Notes under the pieces: model-generated
The model's database searches: none
What the model saw: only the letters and a program-made list of their open reading frames with translations
Told to the model about the DNA's origin: nothing
Source: Taxillus chinensis
Lineage: Eukaryota > Streptophyta > Magnoliopsida > Santalales > Loranthaceae
Direction: 5' to 3'
NCBI GenBank assembly: GCA_023512835.1
Contig: CM042087.1
Location: 18,809,260-18,873,259 of the forward strand
Length of the DNA: 64,000 bases
In this document: in pieces, positions 10,520 to 22,354 of the stretch
Layout of the letters: every line of letters begins with the position of its first letter
Numbering within the stretch: position 1 is the first letter of the stretch
Translations under genes and position numbers: made by a program

Positions 10520-13240
10520 ATGGCATCCCAAGCTCTCTATGGTGTTGCTCCTAGCCATCTTGTCGATTGGTTCGGAATCTCTGATCCTCCAGCATGGCTC
10601 CACGAGGTTCGCCAGCTACTCGAGCACAGCAACCTTTTCGCGCTTGTCTCTGCCCCGGCCGATCTTCTAGTGTCGGATGTCCTGGCCTTCTATCAGCACT
10701 CTACCTCAACTGAGGAGTATATCTTTTCTGTGGTTCGAGGGGAACCCATCAAGATCACATCTCAGGTGATCCGAGACATCTTCAACCTTCCTGCCGGCGA
10801 TGACATCCGACCAAACGCTGCTGCCATGGCTGCTTCCATGGGGTGTCCTAATAACGTGAAGGAGTACAAAATGAAATGTTTCCATGGTCCTCACCGCTGT
10901 ATGGCCACCATACTCAGCTGGTGTCTTCTGGCTCGCTCCATGGCTCTCGACTCGGTTTTGTACAATCTCCTGCTGGCGATGTACGCGGTTTTTGAGTCAC
11001 TGCCACTTGACTGGGGCAACTTTCTCTTCCGGGTGATGCGGAATGGGAAACGGAACTCGTCCTTCAGACGGATTCTATCCCAAATTTTCCAGCATCTTCA
11101 TCCCGTGCACTTCTAAAGTGAACTGGTGATTCCCTTCCCGGCAACCTACTACTTCCGACATCTTACTGCCGATGGGACCCTCACTGTTCGCCACCCTCCA
11201 GTCTCCCGTGCCCTTGCTACTGCTTCGGAACAGCAAGCTAGTTCCATTGGTGAACCTATTGCTAGCTCAGGTCACGAAGTCAGTTCTGCTCTCCGGTCCG
11301 TCCACTCCCGCATCCGGTCCGTTGCCGCTCCAACACGCTCCCGCAGTTCGCTGCACAGTGTTCGCGCTGACCCGTCTACTGCTGCAGGGCCCTCTCAGCC
11401 GCACTTCCTTGAGGTTACCACCTCCGCCTCTCCTGCTAATGTCCCTGCCTCTCTTGCTGCTGCTCCTGATGCTGCTGCTGACGCTCCTGCACCTATCTCT
11501 CCGGTCACAGCGGCTGTTGCTGCTGTTCTTCCGGACCTCCCATCTTCTCCTGCGGAAGCCTCTCCCGCTCACTCTCTGGACCTCCAGGACTACCTCGACC
11601 ATCTTCCCACCGACCTACTGAATGACTGCTGGCTGCGCTTCAACCTCGCCATTACTACTGACATCCCAGAACCTACCCTCTGGGTGTTTTACGCTCAACA
11701 CACCCAGACCCCGGAGGAAATGCTTACTTGGAACTGCTACCACGGCTTTGTAACGCCGTCTCTCCTTCAGGCTGCACCTCCTGCTGCTGCCTCCTCCGGC
11801 CCTGCCCATAACGCACGGACACCTGTCCCTGCTGAGGCGGGTCCCTCTTATCCTGCGGATATCCCTACTATTGACCTCTCCGGTCAAAGTGGATCTGCCG
11901 CACCTCTTGCTGCTGCTGTACCACCACCGTCCTCTCCTGCTGCCACCGACTCTGCCCTGCCCACACCTGCCCCTCTTCATACGGGCGAGTCCTCAAAAGC
12001 TCCCGCCTTTGGTCTTGGGCGCGCCTCTTTTGCCACGATTTTATCTAAGGCTGCTTTCTCTGCCCAACTCGATCTCCTTGCTGAGGACAGTCGTCTTCAG
12101 ACCCAGGCCCTTTCCGACCATGTCCGGGCCATGGGTGCAGAGCTTCTTTCTGCCTTCTCCTCATCCTCTCTCTCCATGGATCAGAAGCTTGAGCGGCTCG
12201 CCACGTCTTTCTCTGACTTGTCTACCTCCATTGCGGACTTAACGCAAGTCGTGGCCAATCCCTCCCGCTCTCGCCGATCTGCCAAACCGGGGGAGAAATC
12301 ATCTGATCCTTCCCCTCCTTCCACTACTGGCGTTACCTCTCGCAAACGGTCTGCACCTGCTCTTCCTCTAGGCCTTCCGGTGCCTAAACGTAGCCGTTTC
12401 TCCACTGGCCAGACCAGCTCTCCCACTCCTGCTATTCCATCTGGTGCCATCTCCTTCCTCCCATCATACGCGGAATTGCATCCGGATGATGCTGATGGGA
12501 GCATTCTTGTTGCGGCCAAGGCCTATGCCTCCTCCACCGCCGAGCGCCGATGTGTATCTGCCTCGTCCCCCTTCGAACCTCAAGACATCCGGACCATACT
12601 GTCTGAGGAGGGACAATTTTCCACTGACGACATCGACAACTATGCTCTAGCGGTAAAGATGGAGTTGAGGCTATTCCCCTCTTTACTTGAGGAAGGCCTT
12701 GATTTTGATGTTCTTCCTTGCTGGGTTGAAAACCAGTTTCCTACTGTGGACGTTATTCTATCCTACATCTATGGTACAACAGAAAACAGCCGACCATGGA
12801 CCTCTCTGTCCATCGTTTTCATCCCTTTCCGGGTCGACTCCCCACATTTCATGCTAACTATTTTTCTGATCAAAGAGAAGAAAATCTTGCTTCTGGATTC
12901 TTATCAGGTTGTTGACCGCCAGATTAGAAAGAATTAGATGCGGAGTCTCATTCGAACCTTGTCTGATGCAATCAGACAGAGTTCTCTCTACGAAGACTTG
13001 GCTTTACCGCCTCTTGGTCAGGATGAAGTACTTATGGGGACGATCCGGAACAAAAAGAATGTGCCCCAGCAACCCGATGGAAACAGTTATGGAGCCTTTG
13101 TCTGCTACTTCCTGAAATCTGTTATCTCCTTTGATGATAACTGGAAAAATATCATCGAGTTCACCAAGAAGCAGACAATGGCACTACGAGAGCATGCAGC
13201 AAGGATGATCTTCAAATATAGTAAGCCGTACGTATCATAA
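10520..13240 (+). pseudogene. Ulp1/C48 peptidase-like ORF carried by copia element C2
   Basis: One frame of about 907 codons from ATG 10520 to TAA 13238, broken only by TAA 11114-11116 and TAG 12935-12937. Residues 1-200 resemble plant transposon-associated domains (VVRGEPIKITSQVIRDIFNL). About 200-650 is low-complexity Pro/Ala/Ser-rich sequence, probably disordered, with a short helical stretch near 12060-12255. About 740-900 resembles the Ulp1/C48 cysteine peptidase fold: FIPFRVDSPHF with candidate His at 12845-12847, KKILLLDSY with candidate Asp at 12896-12898, then VPQQPDGNSYGAFVC, where Tyr (13088-13090) stands where the family has the catalytic Cys of DCG. Peptidase activity is therefore unlikely. 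No signal peptide or membrane segment supports an envelope protein. A matching C-terminal remnant is at 36791-36961. Confidence 0.7.
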
Positions 13241-13369
13241 TTTATATCTGTATTGAGGCTTAAAGTATTCATGCTGCAACTTAGTGGAATTGTTCTCTTT
13301 AATCCTTACCTCTGTGTTATTTCTTGCTGCCTTACCAGATCAGATTACAAAGGGTTTGGCATATCCATA

Positions 13370-13380
13370 TTGGGGGAGAT
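13370..13380 (+). promoter_or_regulatory. Polypurine tract of C2
   Basis: TTGGGGGAGAT lies directly before the LTR start TGTTGGATCAAAC at 13381. The same tract in reverse stands next to the C3 LTR at 36648-36660. 13241-13369 between the ORF and this tract holds nothing else. Confidence 0.85.
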
Positions 13381-14027
13381 TGTTGGATCAAACCTAGAAT
13401 TTGGATAATGCGGAACAAACCCTATGTAATTTGACTCGAGATGTTTCATGTTTACTATTAAGTCTGTGCAGATGAGTTAACTCTAATCCGGACCTACTCG
13501 TGTGAGAACAAAGCTAAGGACAGGATACATAATCCTGATCCGGATCATCACGAGTATCATCATTCACTTGGTACATAACCGAGTCTTCATCCGGAGTAAG
13601 GACTTTTCGTGCATACTAAATACTTGACAAAACGACTTGAGGAACCCGTGTCTAACTCTCAACTTGACTAAGTCAATTGATACGAAATAAGATTCCAAGT
13701 TTATCACTCGCACAGAATAAGAGAGACTTGTTGCGGAGAGAGAATCGAAATTGTCACTCCACTGGACTAAAGAAAAAGAAGACACAGACTAAAAAATCTG
13801 AATCTCATTCGAACGGAGTAAGGACAATTGTTGCGGAGTAAGGACAACAAATGCGGAATAAGGAATCCGACCCATTACCCATGTGGAGTAAGGATTCACT
13901 GATACGGAGTAAGCATTCAGTACCTACTTTATGCGGAGTAAGGAAGTGCTGATGCAGAATAAGCTCTCCGAGCCTACACTTCATGTGGAGTAAGAGGCGC
14001 TGACACGGAACAAGGAGTCATTCTCAA
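13381..14027 (+). repeat. 3' LTR of C2, truncated
   Basis: Begins TGTTGGATCAAAC like S1 and the C3 LTRs and contains several CGGAGTAAGG motifs (13815-13995). The LTR's end (CCATCA) is missing: homology stops near 14027 and Ty3-A LTR sequence follows. Short repeats here are more diverged than in S1 or C3. Confidence 0.8.
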
Positions 14028-15675
14028 CACCAACACACTAACATGAGTATGGCATGTCATTTTCAACATTCCCTTTAAAACTGTAGCCAGTCTCCACAAG
14101 TAAATCCTCAATCCTTGATTTATGAAGGAAGTACCCATAGCATCTATTTTCTTGAAATCAAAAGTCCCGGCATTGGGTTCCCATATCGTAAATAAGATAA
14201 TCTGATTTTTGGGGATTTTTCTGAGATGTCTAACCCCACTTTCCAAAAATTTACCACTACGAACTTTTGGGTTTTTCCGAGATTTTATACTAAATCCCAA
14301 TTTTCACATTTTGAAAGAGTGGGAATTAATTTTTCTAGTATTTTTCTTTGAATCCAAATGGGGGGTATTTCGTTATTTACATTGTAACTTAATACTTAAA
14401 TGTGTAGATGGGTATGGGTTACAATGTAAATGGTCCAGTCCAGTGCAGTCCAGTGTCCAGTTACACTGTTGGAGCTGCGACTCGTAGCTCAGAACCTGCG
14501 ACTCGTAGCTGCGGAACGGCGATTCGTAGCTGCGGAGTGCGGAGCTGCAGCGCGCCTCGAAGACTCGAAGCGAGGCTACGATCTTCGACCTTCGGACTAC
14601 GACCCTACGAACTACGAACGTTCGAACTACGAACTTCGAACCTTCGAACCTACGAACTATGAACCTTCGAACTACGGGTCTACGAACTACGAACCTTCGA
14701 CCTACGAACTACGGGTCTACGAACTACGACCCTTCGTTAGTTTGACCCAGTAACGCGCCCAGGGTATTGTCCATCATCATTTTTGCCTGTTCTTCGTCTG
14801 GAACACGCCCAGAAACTCCCAGACGCTCACTAACATCCCTGTTTCGCAACAAACTACGATATCTACCTCAAAATGCGTCCAGAACGCCTCTAAATCGCGC
14901 AGAAACAACAGAAACACGTATAAAATTCCAGATTTCTAGAAATCTAGATCTAAACCCAGATTTCCATGGTTGACTTATCAACCCTCATGAAAAACACAGT
15001 AAATCAACCCCAAAATCACATAAACATATATCCACAGTGATATAAAACAGTTCTTAACCACAGATCTTATGCTAAACCATTAGATCTAACCCAAAATTGG
15101 TTTTCCCCAAATTCTAGGGTTCATGCTCAATTTCATAAATCATGATAAATTCATGCAGGCAGATCCAAAACAAGAGAGAGATAAGAAGTTCAAGGACACC
15201 TACTTGAAGTGAATCTTTGAGCTCCACGAACCTAAATCGCCCAAATCGTCAAGGCCTCCAAGCTCTCTCTCAAACGCACACACGTGAAACGTAAAGTGAA
15301 AGCTTTTTTTTTCTGCTAATTATATTTCTGCCAGTCAACTGACCTAGTCAACCATTGACCCAGTCAATGATTGACCTCCCAACACAAAAATTGACCTCCA
15401 AGGCCCCGAACTCCAAATTGAGTCAAACTACAGTCAAAACGCTCGAAATGACGAGCACAACACTAAACAGATATGATTACACCCAAATGACCGCCCAAAC
15501 GCAAAGTCAACCAATAAACCCCGAAAAGTCAACAATCGGGTCAAACGGGACCCCGACTCGGAATCGGGCCCAAGTACAGTCAAAATGCTCACATCGACGA
15601 CTATACTACCATCCAGATAGTTACATTCCCATAGAATGGCTATCTCTCAAAACTATCCAAATACGAGTCTTTACA
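14028..15675 (-). repeat. 3' LTR of Ty3-A, truncated
   Basis: Matches the 5' LTR from about 21960 onward and ends at AGTCTTTACA 15675, just inside the purine tract. The part matching 21186-21955 is absent. It contains the TTCGAACTACGAAC-type short repeat block at about 14575-14735. Short reading frames inside are not genes. Confidence 0.88.
14575..14735 (-). repeat. Short tandem repeat block, CTACGAAC type, in Ty3-A 3' LTR
   Basis: Irregular repeats of about 8-18 bp built from CTACGAACTACGAAC and CCTTCGAAC. The same block is at about 22495-22655 in the 5' LTR. In Ty3-B the same LTR position holds a different repeat (50330-50550). Confidence 0.85.
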
Positions 15676-15690
15676 TCGTCTCCACCTTAG
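15676..15690 (-). promoter_or_regulatory. Polypurine tract of Ty3-A
   Basis: On the minus strand AAGGTGGAGACGA directly precedes the LTR start TGTAAAGACT. A similar purine-rich stretch near 15930 lies next to the end of pol. 15691-15934 between them holds no gene. Confidence 0.65.
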
Positions 15691-15934
15691 GACTGTTCGT
15701 CCTCGAAAATAAAACACATGCCCAAAGGACATAGCAAAATTCAAGCTCAATGTCCTAACAACAAAACATAAAACATGATCACCGATCACACATGTGCAAT
15801 GCAACTCGCAACAAGCCAAAAGGGCTGGCAAAATCCAACAACAATGAGCTAAACCACATCACAAACAACATATGCAAAACAAATGCATAAAACATAACTC
15901 ATACCTCAGGGAAGGTTCTCACATCCTCCCCACC

Positions 15935-17043
15935 TCAGGACTGATCGTCCTCGAACAGCTCAGGATGAAGAACCCGCATTTGGCTCTCTTTCTCCCAAGT
16001 TTGCTCTTCCATGCCTCGGTGTCGCCATAACACCCGAATTAGTGGGATCGTCTTGCCTCGCAAGACCTGGTCCCGCCTGTCCAAAATCTGTGCCGGCATC
16101 TCAACAATGGCACCATCATCAGCCAAGTCTATCTCGCGATAGTCCAACACATGAGAAGGATCAAGGTGATACCGCCTCAACTGAGACACATGAAACACAT
16201 CATGTACTCGCGCCAACTCTGGTGGCAAAGCTAATCGGTACGCTACTGTGCCCACGGTGGCAACAATCTCAAATGGCCCCACAAAACGAGGGGAAAGTTT
16301 GGATCCACGTCCAAACCTCCGATGTCCTCGACGCGGTGAAACCCTCAAAAATACACGGCCACCCACCTCAAACTACAAGGGTCGACGCCTCTGATCTGCG
16401 TAGGACTTCTGCCTACTCTGTGCTGTTAGCATACGCTGTCTAATCAACTGCACTATCTCAGTGGTTTCTTGAACCATATCGGGACCGAGAACTGCTGTCT
16501 CTCCCATCTGAGCCCAACACAAGGGTGATCTACAAGGCCGCCCATACAGCACCTCATACGGAGCCATCCCAATCGTGGCCTGATAACTGTTGTTGTAAGA
16601 GAACTCCACCAAAGGAAGGTGAGTCTCCCAACAACCTCCAAAATCTAGGACACAGGCACGCAAGATATCCTCGAGTGTCTAAATCGTCCCCTCCGACTGA
16701 CCATCCGTCTGCGGATGAAAGGCTGTACTGAGGTTCACCCTAGTACCCAAAGCTTGCTGCAACTGTCTCCAAAACTGAGATGTAAACCTCGCATCCCGAT
16801 CAGATACAATAGATAATGGGACTCCATGCAACCGCACAATAACATCAATATACCTCTATCCCAAAGTCCTCACTGGGTCTATCTCTCGAATCGGATTAAA
16901 ATGTGCCAATTTGGTCAACCGATCCACAATAACCCATATAGTGTCGTGTCCCCTGGAACGAGGAAGTCTAGCGACAAAATCCATGGTCATGTGGTCTCAT
17001 TTCCACTCTGGCACTGGCAATGACTGCAACTCACCAGCTGATC
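15935..17043 (-). pseudogene. Ty3-A integrase core and chromodomain-like C-terminus
   Basis: On the minus strand the core acidic positions can be seen in [18 protein letters not shown] and DGQSEG, with stops between them. The segment at 16663-16373 reads VEFSYNNSYQATIGMAPYE and ends at a stop. The last part, 16366-15935, has the GPFEIV region, [15 protein letters not shown], and a chromodomain-like tail ([16 protein letters not shown]). Such tails guide chromovirus integration towards particular chromatin. A frameshift near 17060 separates this from the zinc-binding region. At least three in-frame stops; not functional. Confidence 0.85.
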
Positions 17044-17889
17044 TCAGGTGCTCTGCCTTGACCTGGCGACGGTCAAACACCTCCTCACAAAATCAGCAAC
17101 GACCTTCTTTAGGCCTGGGCACCAAAACTGCCTCCTCACGGCATGGTACATCTTGGTCCCACCAGGATGTACAGCTAACCTCGACTGGTGAAATTCCCAA
17201 AGAACCTCCTCCTGAAGAGAAGTGGGAACTATCAATCTACCCCTATACCGCAGCACATGCTCTGCATCCTCAGTCCAATCAGAAGGTGCCTGCCCAGTCT
17301 GAATCCGGTTGCGGATGACCTCACAATCAACGTCCCCCAGCTGATGCTTTATGATCCTGTGCCGCATCTCTGGGACTGCTATAACAACACTGAGGGTCCC
17401 TCGCCCCTCGCTGGTCACCATCTGCAACCTCATCACTGCCAACTGACCCATCATCACCCATTCCTTAATGGCACAATGGGCCACCACGGTCCTGCTCTTC
17501 CTACTCAGAGCATCTGCCACCACATTACCCTTCCCAGCGGTATACATCATATCAAACTGAAACTGCTGCAGGTACTCTACCCACCGCCTCTGCCTAAGGT
17601 TCAGGTCTCGCTGAGAGAAGATATACTGCAAGCTCTTGTGGTCCGTATACACCACAAACTTCTCCCCAAGGGGATAATGCTGCCAGCTCTTAAGTGCAAA
17701 GATCACTGCAGCCAACTCCAAATCATGCGTGGGATAGTTCTGCTCTTGTGGTCTCAACTGCCTAGATCCATAAGCAATCACCTGCCGAGTCTGCATCAAC
17801 AAACAACCAAGTCCCACCCTGGAAGCATCACAATACACCTCAAAAGGCACACCCTCCTATGGGAGAATCAAGATAGGTGCTGAGGTCAA
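17044..17889 (-). pseudogene. Ty3-A RNase H and integrase zinc-binding region
   Basis: RNase H has its acidic residues in [35 protein letters not shown] and VADALSRK, a complete set. The integrase HHCC region follows with H-H in [14 protein letters not shown] and the first Cys in RRCLTV; the frame then slips, so the second Cys is not read in this frame. The RNase H would degrade the RNA strand during cDNA synthesis. In-frame with the upstream RT apart from the stop near 17890. Confidence 0.87.
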
Positions 17890-18900
17890 TCATGCCTTCA
17901 GCTCCATGAAAGCACTCTCACAAGCCTCAGACCAAACAAAAGGAACTCCCTTCCTGGTCAGGTTCGTCATAGGAGCTGCCAACTTGGAAAAATGCTTCAC
18001 GAACCTCCGATAGTAGCCTGCCAAACCAAGGAAGCTACGAATCTCAAACACATTCGTGGGCTTCTTCCACGACATGACTGCCTCAATCTTCTCAGGATCC
18101 ACTGTGATACCCTCCGAAGATAACACATGCCCCAAGAAGTGCACCTGTTGCAACCAGAAGTCACATTTCGTGAACTTCGCGTACAACCGATGCTCTCGCA
18201 AGGTCTGCAACACAACCTGCAAATGCTCCTCATGCTCCCTCTTGGTCGCTGAATAGACCAAAATATCGTCGATGAACACCACAACGAACATATCTAAATA
18301 TGGAGCAAACACCTAGTTCATCAATCCCATAAACACTGCTGGAGCATTCGTGAGCCCAAACGGCATCACAAGCCACTCATAATGCCCATAGCGACAACTG
18401 AATGCGGTCTTAGGGATATCTGCCTCCGTAACCCTCAACTAATGGTATCCAGATCTCAAGTTTATCTCAGAAAACCATCTCGCACCGCGAAACTGATCAA
18501 ACAAGTCATCGATCCTCGGCAATGGATACCTGTTGTTCACAGTCACCTGGTTCAGCTTCTGGTAGTCTATACACAGCTGAAGTGAACCATCCGCCTTCTT
18601 GGCGAACAACACTGGAGCGCCCCATGGTGAGCTACTCCGCCTGATAAAGCCTCGTGCCAATAGGTCATCTATCTATCTCTTGAGCTCTATAAGCTTCGTC
18701 GGTGCCATCCTGTAGGCCGTTAACCTGATCGGTGTTGTCCCTGGCAGCAACTCAATCGAAAACTCTACCTCCCTCACGGGTGGCAAACTGACCAAGTCCT
18801 CGGGAAACACGTCCGGGAACTGATCTACAATGGGTGGCAAAACAGCCTTTCCCTCTCTCCTGCTGTCAACCAACGTCAAGCTGGCTAACTGGTGGGTCAC
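17890..18900 (-). pseudogene. Ty3-A reverse transcriptase
   Basis: Same frame as gag. N-terminal part ([14 protein letters not shown], 18820-18775) is followed by stops near 18673 and 18439. The RT core shows [16 protein letters not shown] and [15 protein letters not shown], then FIDDILVYS, the catalytic box with Ile-Asp-Asp, near 18284-18258, and [11 protein letters not shown]. Stops interrupt it at three or more places. Chromovirus RT of normal order and spacing. Confidence 0.87.
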
Positions 18901-18906
18901 ATCCCC

Positions 18907-20688
18907 TCACCCATGCCTCAATGGTCCCAACCTGCATGCCTCCTCAGTCCACTCACCCACAAAGATACCCCGCGTACTCTCTGGCTTGAGGAACGTCACA
19001 CGCCATCGAAAACAATCAATCTTGGCCCCCACGGAGACCAACCAATCCATACCCAGGATAACATCAAAATCATCTAACTCCATGAAATACAAATCACACA
19101 TCAAGTTAACACCCCCAAGTGTTACCTGACAAGCGCGACAGATACTCTCAAGTATCACAAGTCCACCCAAAGGTGAAGCAACCACCAGAGACTGACTAAC
19201 TGTCTCCTGGTCCAACTCTAACCCAACCACCGTAGCATACGAAATAAAAGAATGGGTAGCACTAGTATCAATCAAAACTGAACAGATAGTATGAGAAATG
19301 ATGATGGTACCTCTCACCACTGAAGGTCCTGCTCCTGCCTTGTCCATTGGTGGAACCTCTGCCTCTCTGCTGGTGAGGGCAAAAGTCCTCCCTCGTGGTC
19401 CACTGCCACTAGCCTGGCCCATTGGGGCCTTGCCCCACTGATCAACATGACCCTGTGCCTCCCGTTGAGGCTGTTGCACCGCAGGTCGCGTCTGCGTGCT
19501 ATGTGCCGACGGCACTGACATCTGAGACGGAGCCCCACTCCTCTGTCCCTGATCTCTCGGACGAGGGCCTACACTGCTGGTCGAGCTAAGGGTAATACAT
19601 TCCCTAGCTCCATGTCCCACCTTCCCGCATCGAAAGCAAGTCATCTTTTTCCTCGGGCAATCTCTCGATACATGCCCAATCAAACCATAGCTCCAACAGG
19701 CCCCTGGCCTCCTGCTGGATGAACTCTCACGGGGTCCCACCGCCTGGATGGAAACCCTCTGCACCTGCCTCCTCTCAGGATGAGCAGCAATGCTCTCCCC
19801 ACTCTGTCTCTTCTTGCCCGAACCTGTCGAACCGCCCGGCCTCTGGGCTCTCGCCTGATCCTGACCTCGCTCAATAATGAGCGCCTTGTCGACCGCCTCC
19901 CAGTAGCTGGTCAACTGCATCGGTTCCAGCTGTCTTTTCAGAGATGGCCTCAAGCCCTGAATAAAATCCTGCGTCTTACGAGCTTCCTTTTCCCAAGCCT
20001 CAAGAGCAAACCGCCCTAAATCTGTGAAGGCTTGCACATACTCACCCACCGTTTGGCCACCCTGCTGAAGCTCATAATACTCTCTCCGTCGGGCATACTG
20101 TACCAAGCTGGGAAAGCACTCCCCAAAGAAGCGCTCAACAAACTCTCTCTAACTCATCTGACTGCCATGGACAGCTCTAGTGGATTCCTACCATCTGCGT
20201 GGGATACCCAACAGATAGTGCGTCGCCACGCGCACCCGCTCCTCATTTGGCACCCCAATCATCTCAAAGATGTCCACTGTCCATCTAATCCAGTCCTCGG
20301 CTACCTCTGGCCGCGAACCATCCTCAAAGGTCCTAGGTGCGTGTTTCAAAAACTGTGCAGCCCAGTCCATCCCTCGTCGTGCTGGCTCTATCACGACCTC
20401 CTGCTGGTACGCATCCCGCACCACCCTCGCCTCTTGCTGCTGAGGCTGTGGTGGCTGCTGAGGCTGCTGTTGCCTCTTCAGCTCATCCACCTCTCTAGCC
20501 ATATCCCTCATCGAACCCTGCATACCCTGCATGGCCTCCTGCAACTGAATCAACACCTGAGCCAAATCAGGTCCCACAACGGGAGCTGACGATCTCTGCT
20601 GCAGGCTCTGCTGCCCCTAGTGCCCCGACTCTATCGTGGGCTCCTCTGCCGGGCCTTGGCCTCGGACAACCCTCCTCGGTGGTGCCAT
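18907..20688 (-). pseudogene. Ty3-A gag and aspartic protease
   Basis: Likely start is the ATG at 20688 (MAPPRRVVRG), which also exists in Ty3-B at 48585. Stops occur at 20617-20619 and 20188-20190. The capsid-like gag region covers about 20400-19830 (GEYVQAFTDLGRFA). Two CCHC zinc knuckles follow, CWSYGLIGHVSRDC and CFRCGKVGHGAREC, near 19700-19600. The protease has VLIDTSATHSFIS near 19280-19240; the family has DTG, so Gly to Ser in the active-site triplet probably inactivates it. ILGMDWL is the C-terminal protease motif. Ends at a stop at 18907. Confidence 0.87.
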
Positions 20689-21167
20689 CACATTGGCCAC
20701 AACAACAAACAACAAACGATCAACACTAGCACTGCTAGCACAAACAGCCATCAAAGGCACAACCGACTTGTAGAGTCTCACCACACGACCCGTAGGTCCA
20801 TACCATGCATATAGGATCATGTCCCCCATTAGGGTACACCACACGACCTGTAGGTCCACAACTATGCATATAGCATCGTGTCACCCCTCAGGGTACACCA
20901 TAATCAAGTCTTGGCTCTCACGGCCACGTGCCATCCTGGCACCACATACAAGCACATCACACACAAAGACAATCTAGTGCCCTATATGCACACAATCATA
21001 CCACTAGCAATGCACCCTATCCCCATCTATGCTCCTAGGATGATCTAACTGACACCAAAATAACCTAGAATACATGTAAGGATTGCGTTGATCAGGCGCC
21101 CTCCCTACAGTTTTCCAAGTCACATGGAATCAATTAACCACCCCTCACTATCCTAGGTCCACTAGAC
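20689..21167 (-). other. Ty3-A leader between primer site and gag
   Basis: About 480 bases of untranslated leader. It contains a direct repeat of about 65 bp, ACCACACGACC...TAGGTCCA, at about 20780-20812 and 20828-20862. No gene seen. Confidence 0.7.
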
Positions 21168-21185
21168 CATGCTCTGATACAACCT
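21168..21185 (-). promoter_or_regulatory. Primer binding site of Ty3-A (initiator tRNA-Met type)
   Basis: Minus-strand TGTATCAGAGCATGG lies two to four bases inside the LTR end GGCGTGACA. The expected site is TGGTATCAGAGC, so one base differs. The same site in Ty3-B (49013-49023) reads TGGTATCGAGC. Confidence 0.75.
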
Positions 21186-22305
21186 TGTCACGCCCCCGAA
21201 TTCCAGGGAACCCGGAACCGGGTACATGACTTCCCCTTGCCCGCACCCAATAGGTCAAGGGGTTGGTGACTAGCACCAATGGAGACTACACCGCGGGTGC
21301 TGTCTCAAATATGCAACCCTGTATAGTCAAAGATCAAGGGTAATCCTGTACTTTCCCATATATCATCATACATACAATGAGTCGAACAGTCATACAGACA
21401 TCGCATCATACAGTATGCAAATACAACTGTCAATGGACCCATGTCCGGGATATCACATAAAACACTACAAAATATAAATGTATCATACATCAGAGTAGTG
21501 GGCGTCCTCCTGGAAGAAAGTCCTCCACTAGTCTCGGGTCACACCTAAAAAGGGTAAACAACAAGTAGGGGTGAGCGACAAGCTCAGTAGGTGACCCCAA
21601 AACTCCACATCATGCAACACATATAAGTCTATACTATATGCTTAGTGTACTCGTGCACCGTGTAGTGTGCACAATCATCAGGACTCAGCCTACAACAAAC
21701 AACAGGACTCAGCCTGCTCACACAGGACAACTAGTCCATGATCCTCCATGGGATCCCAGCTCAGGGCACTCAGCCCTAGCTCCACGAGCTCAACGGCTCA
21801 ACTCAGGCCTTAGCCTATCCATAGCACAATATGCCCGGCCATAGTCACCACACAGGCCTGCCATCGGTGCATATGCCTGCCACGTCAACCACATAGCATC
21901 ATCGGTGCATCACGGTGAGAACCCAAACAAGTCACGGAGACCATGCCCCAATACCTCACACCAACACACTAACATGAGTATGGCATGTCATTCTCAACAT
22001 TCCCTTTAAAACTGTAGCCAGTCTTCACAAGTAAATCCTCAATCCTTGATTTATGAAGGAAGTACCCATAGCATCTATTTTCTTGAAATCAAAAGTCCCG
22101 GCATTGGGTTCCCATATCATAAATAAGATAATCTGATTTTTGGGGATTTTTATGAGATGTCTAACCCCACTTTCCAAAAATTCACCACTACGAACTTTTG
22201 GGTTTTTCCGAGATTTTACACTAAATCCCAATTTTCACATTTTGAAAAAGTGGGAATTAATTTTTCTAGTATTTTTCTTTGAATTCAAATGGGGGGTATT
22301 TCGTT

Positions 22306-22354
22306 ATTTACATTGTAACTTATACACATTTAAGTATTAAGTTACAATGTAAAT
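22306..22354. repeat. Perfect 17-bp inverted repeat in Ty3 LTR
   Basis: Arms ATTTACATTGTAACTTA (22306-22322) and TAAGTTACAATGTAAAT (22338-22354) with a 15-base loop. Imperfect versions stand at about 14376-14437 and 50132-50180 in the other LTRs, always just before the swapped repeat block. Confidence 0.9.

Larger units (their letters stand above)
8379..14027 (+). mobile_element. C2: 3' part of a Sirevirus-like Ty1/copia element
   Basis: The element is cut on the left by Tat1 inserted in its RNase H gene and on the right by the Ty3-A junction. Order: RNase H end, 1.8-kb spacer, an extra ORF after pol, purine tract, LTR start. Closely related sequence is C3 at 35249-44884, and solo LTR S1 belongs to the same LTR family. 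An ORF between pol and the 3' LTR together with repeated purine tracts is typical of Sireviruses (SIRE/Maximus); that clade assignment is inference. Confidence 0.8.

Noticed and set aside
11172..11980. Leu-rich and Arg-rich ORFs overlapping the C2 extra ORF
   Set aside because: Out-of-frame shadows of the GC-rich Pro/Ala/Ser region.
10520..13240. Retroviral envelope protein
   Set aside because: No signal peptide or transmembrane helix; the C-terminus fits Ulp1/C48 better.
17188..17883. Plus-strand ORF of 231 codons
   Set aside because: Antisense shadow of the Ty3-A RNase H/integrase.
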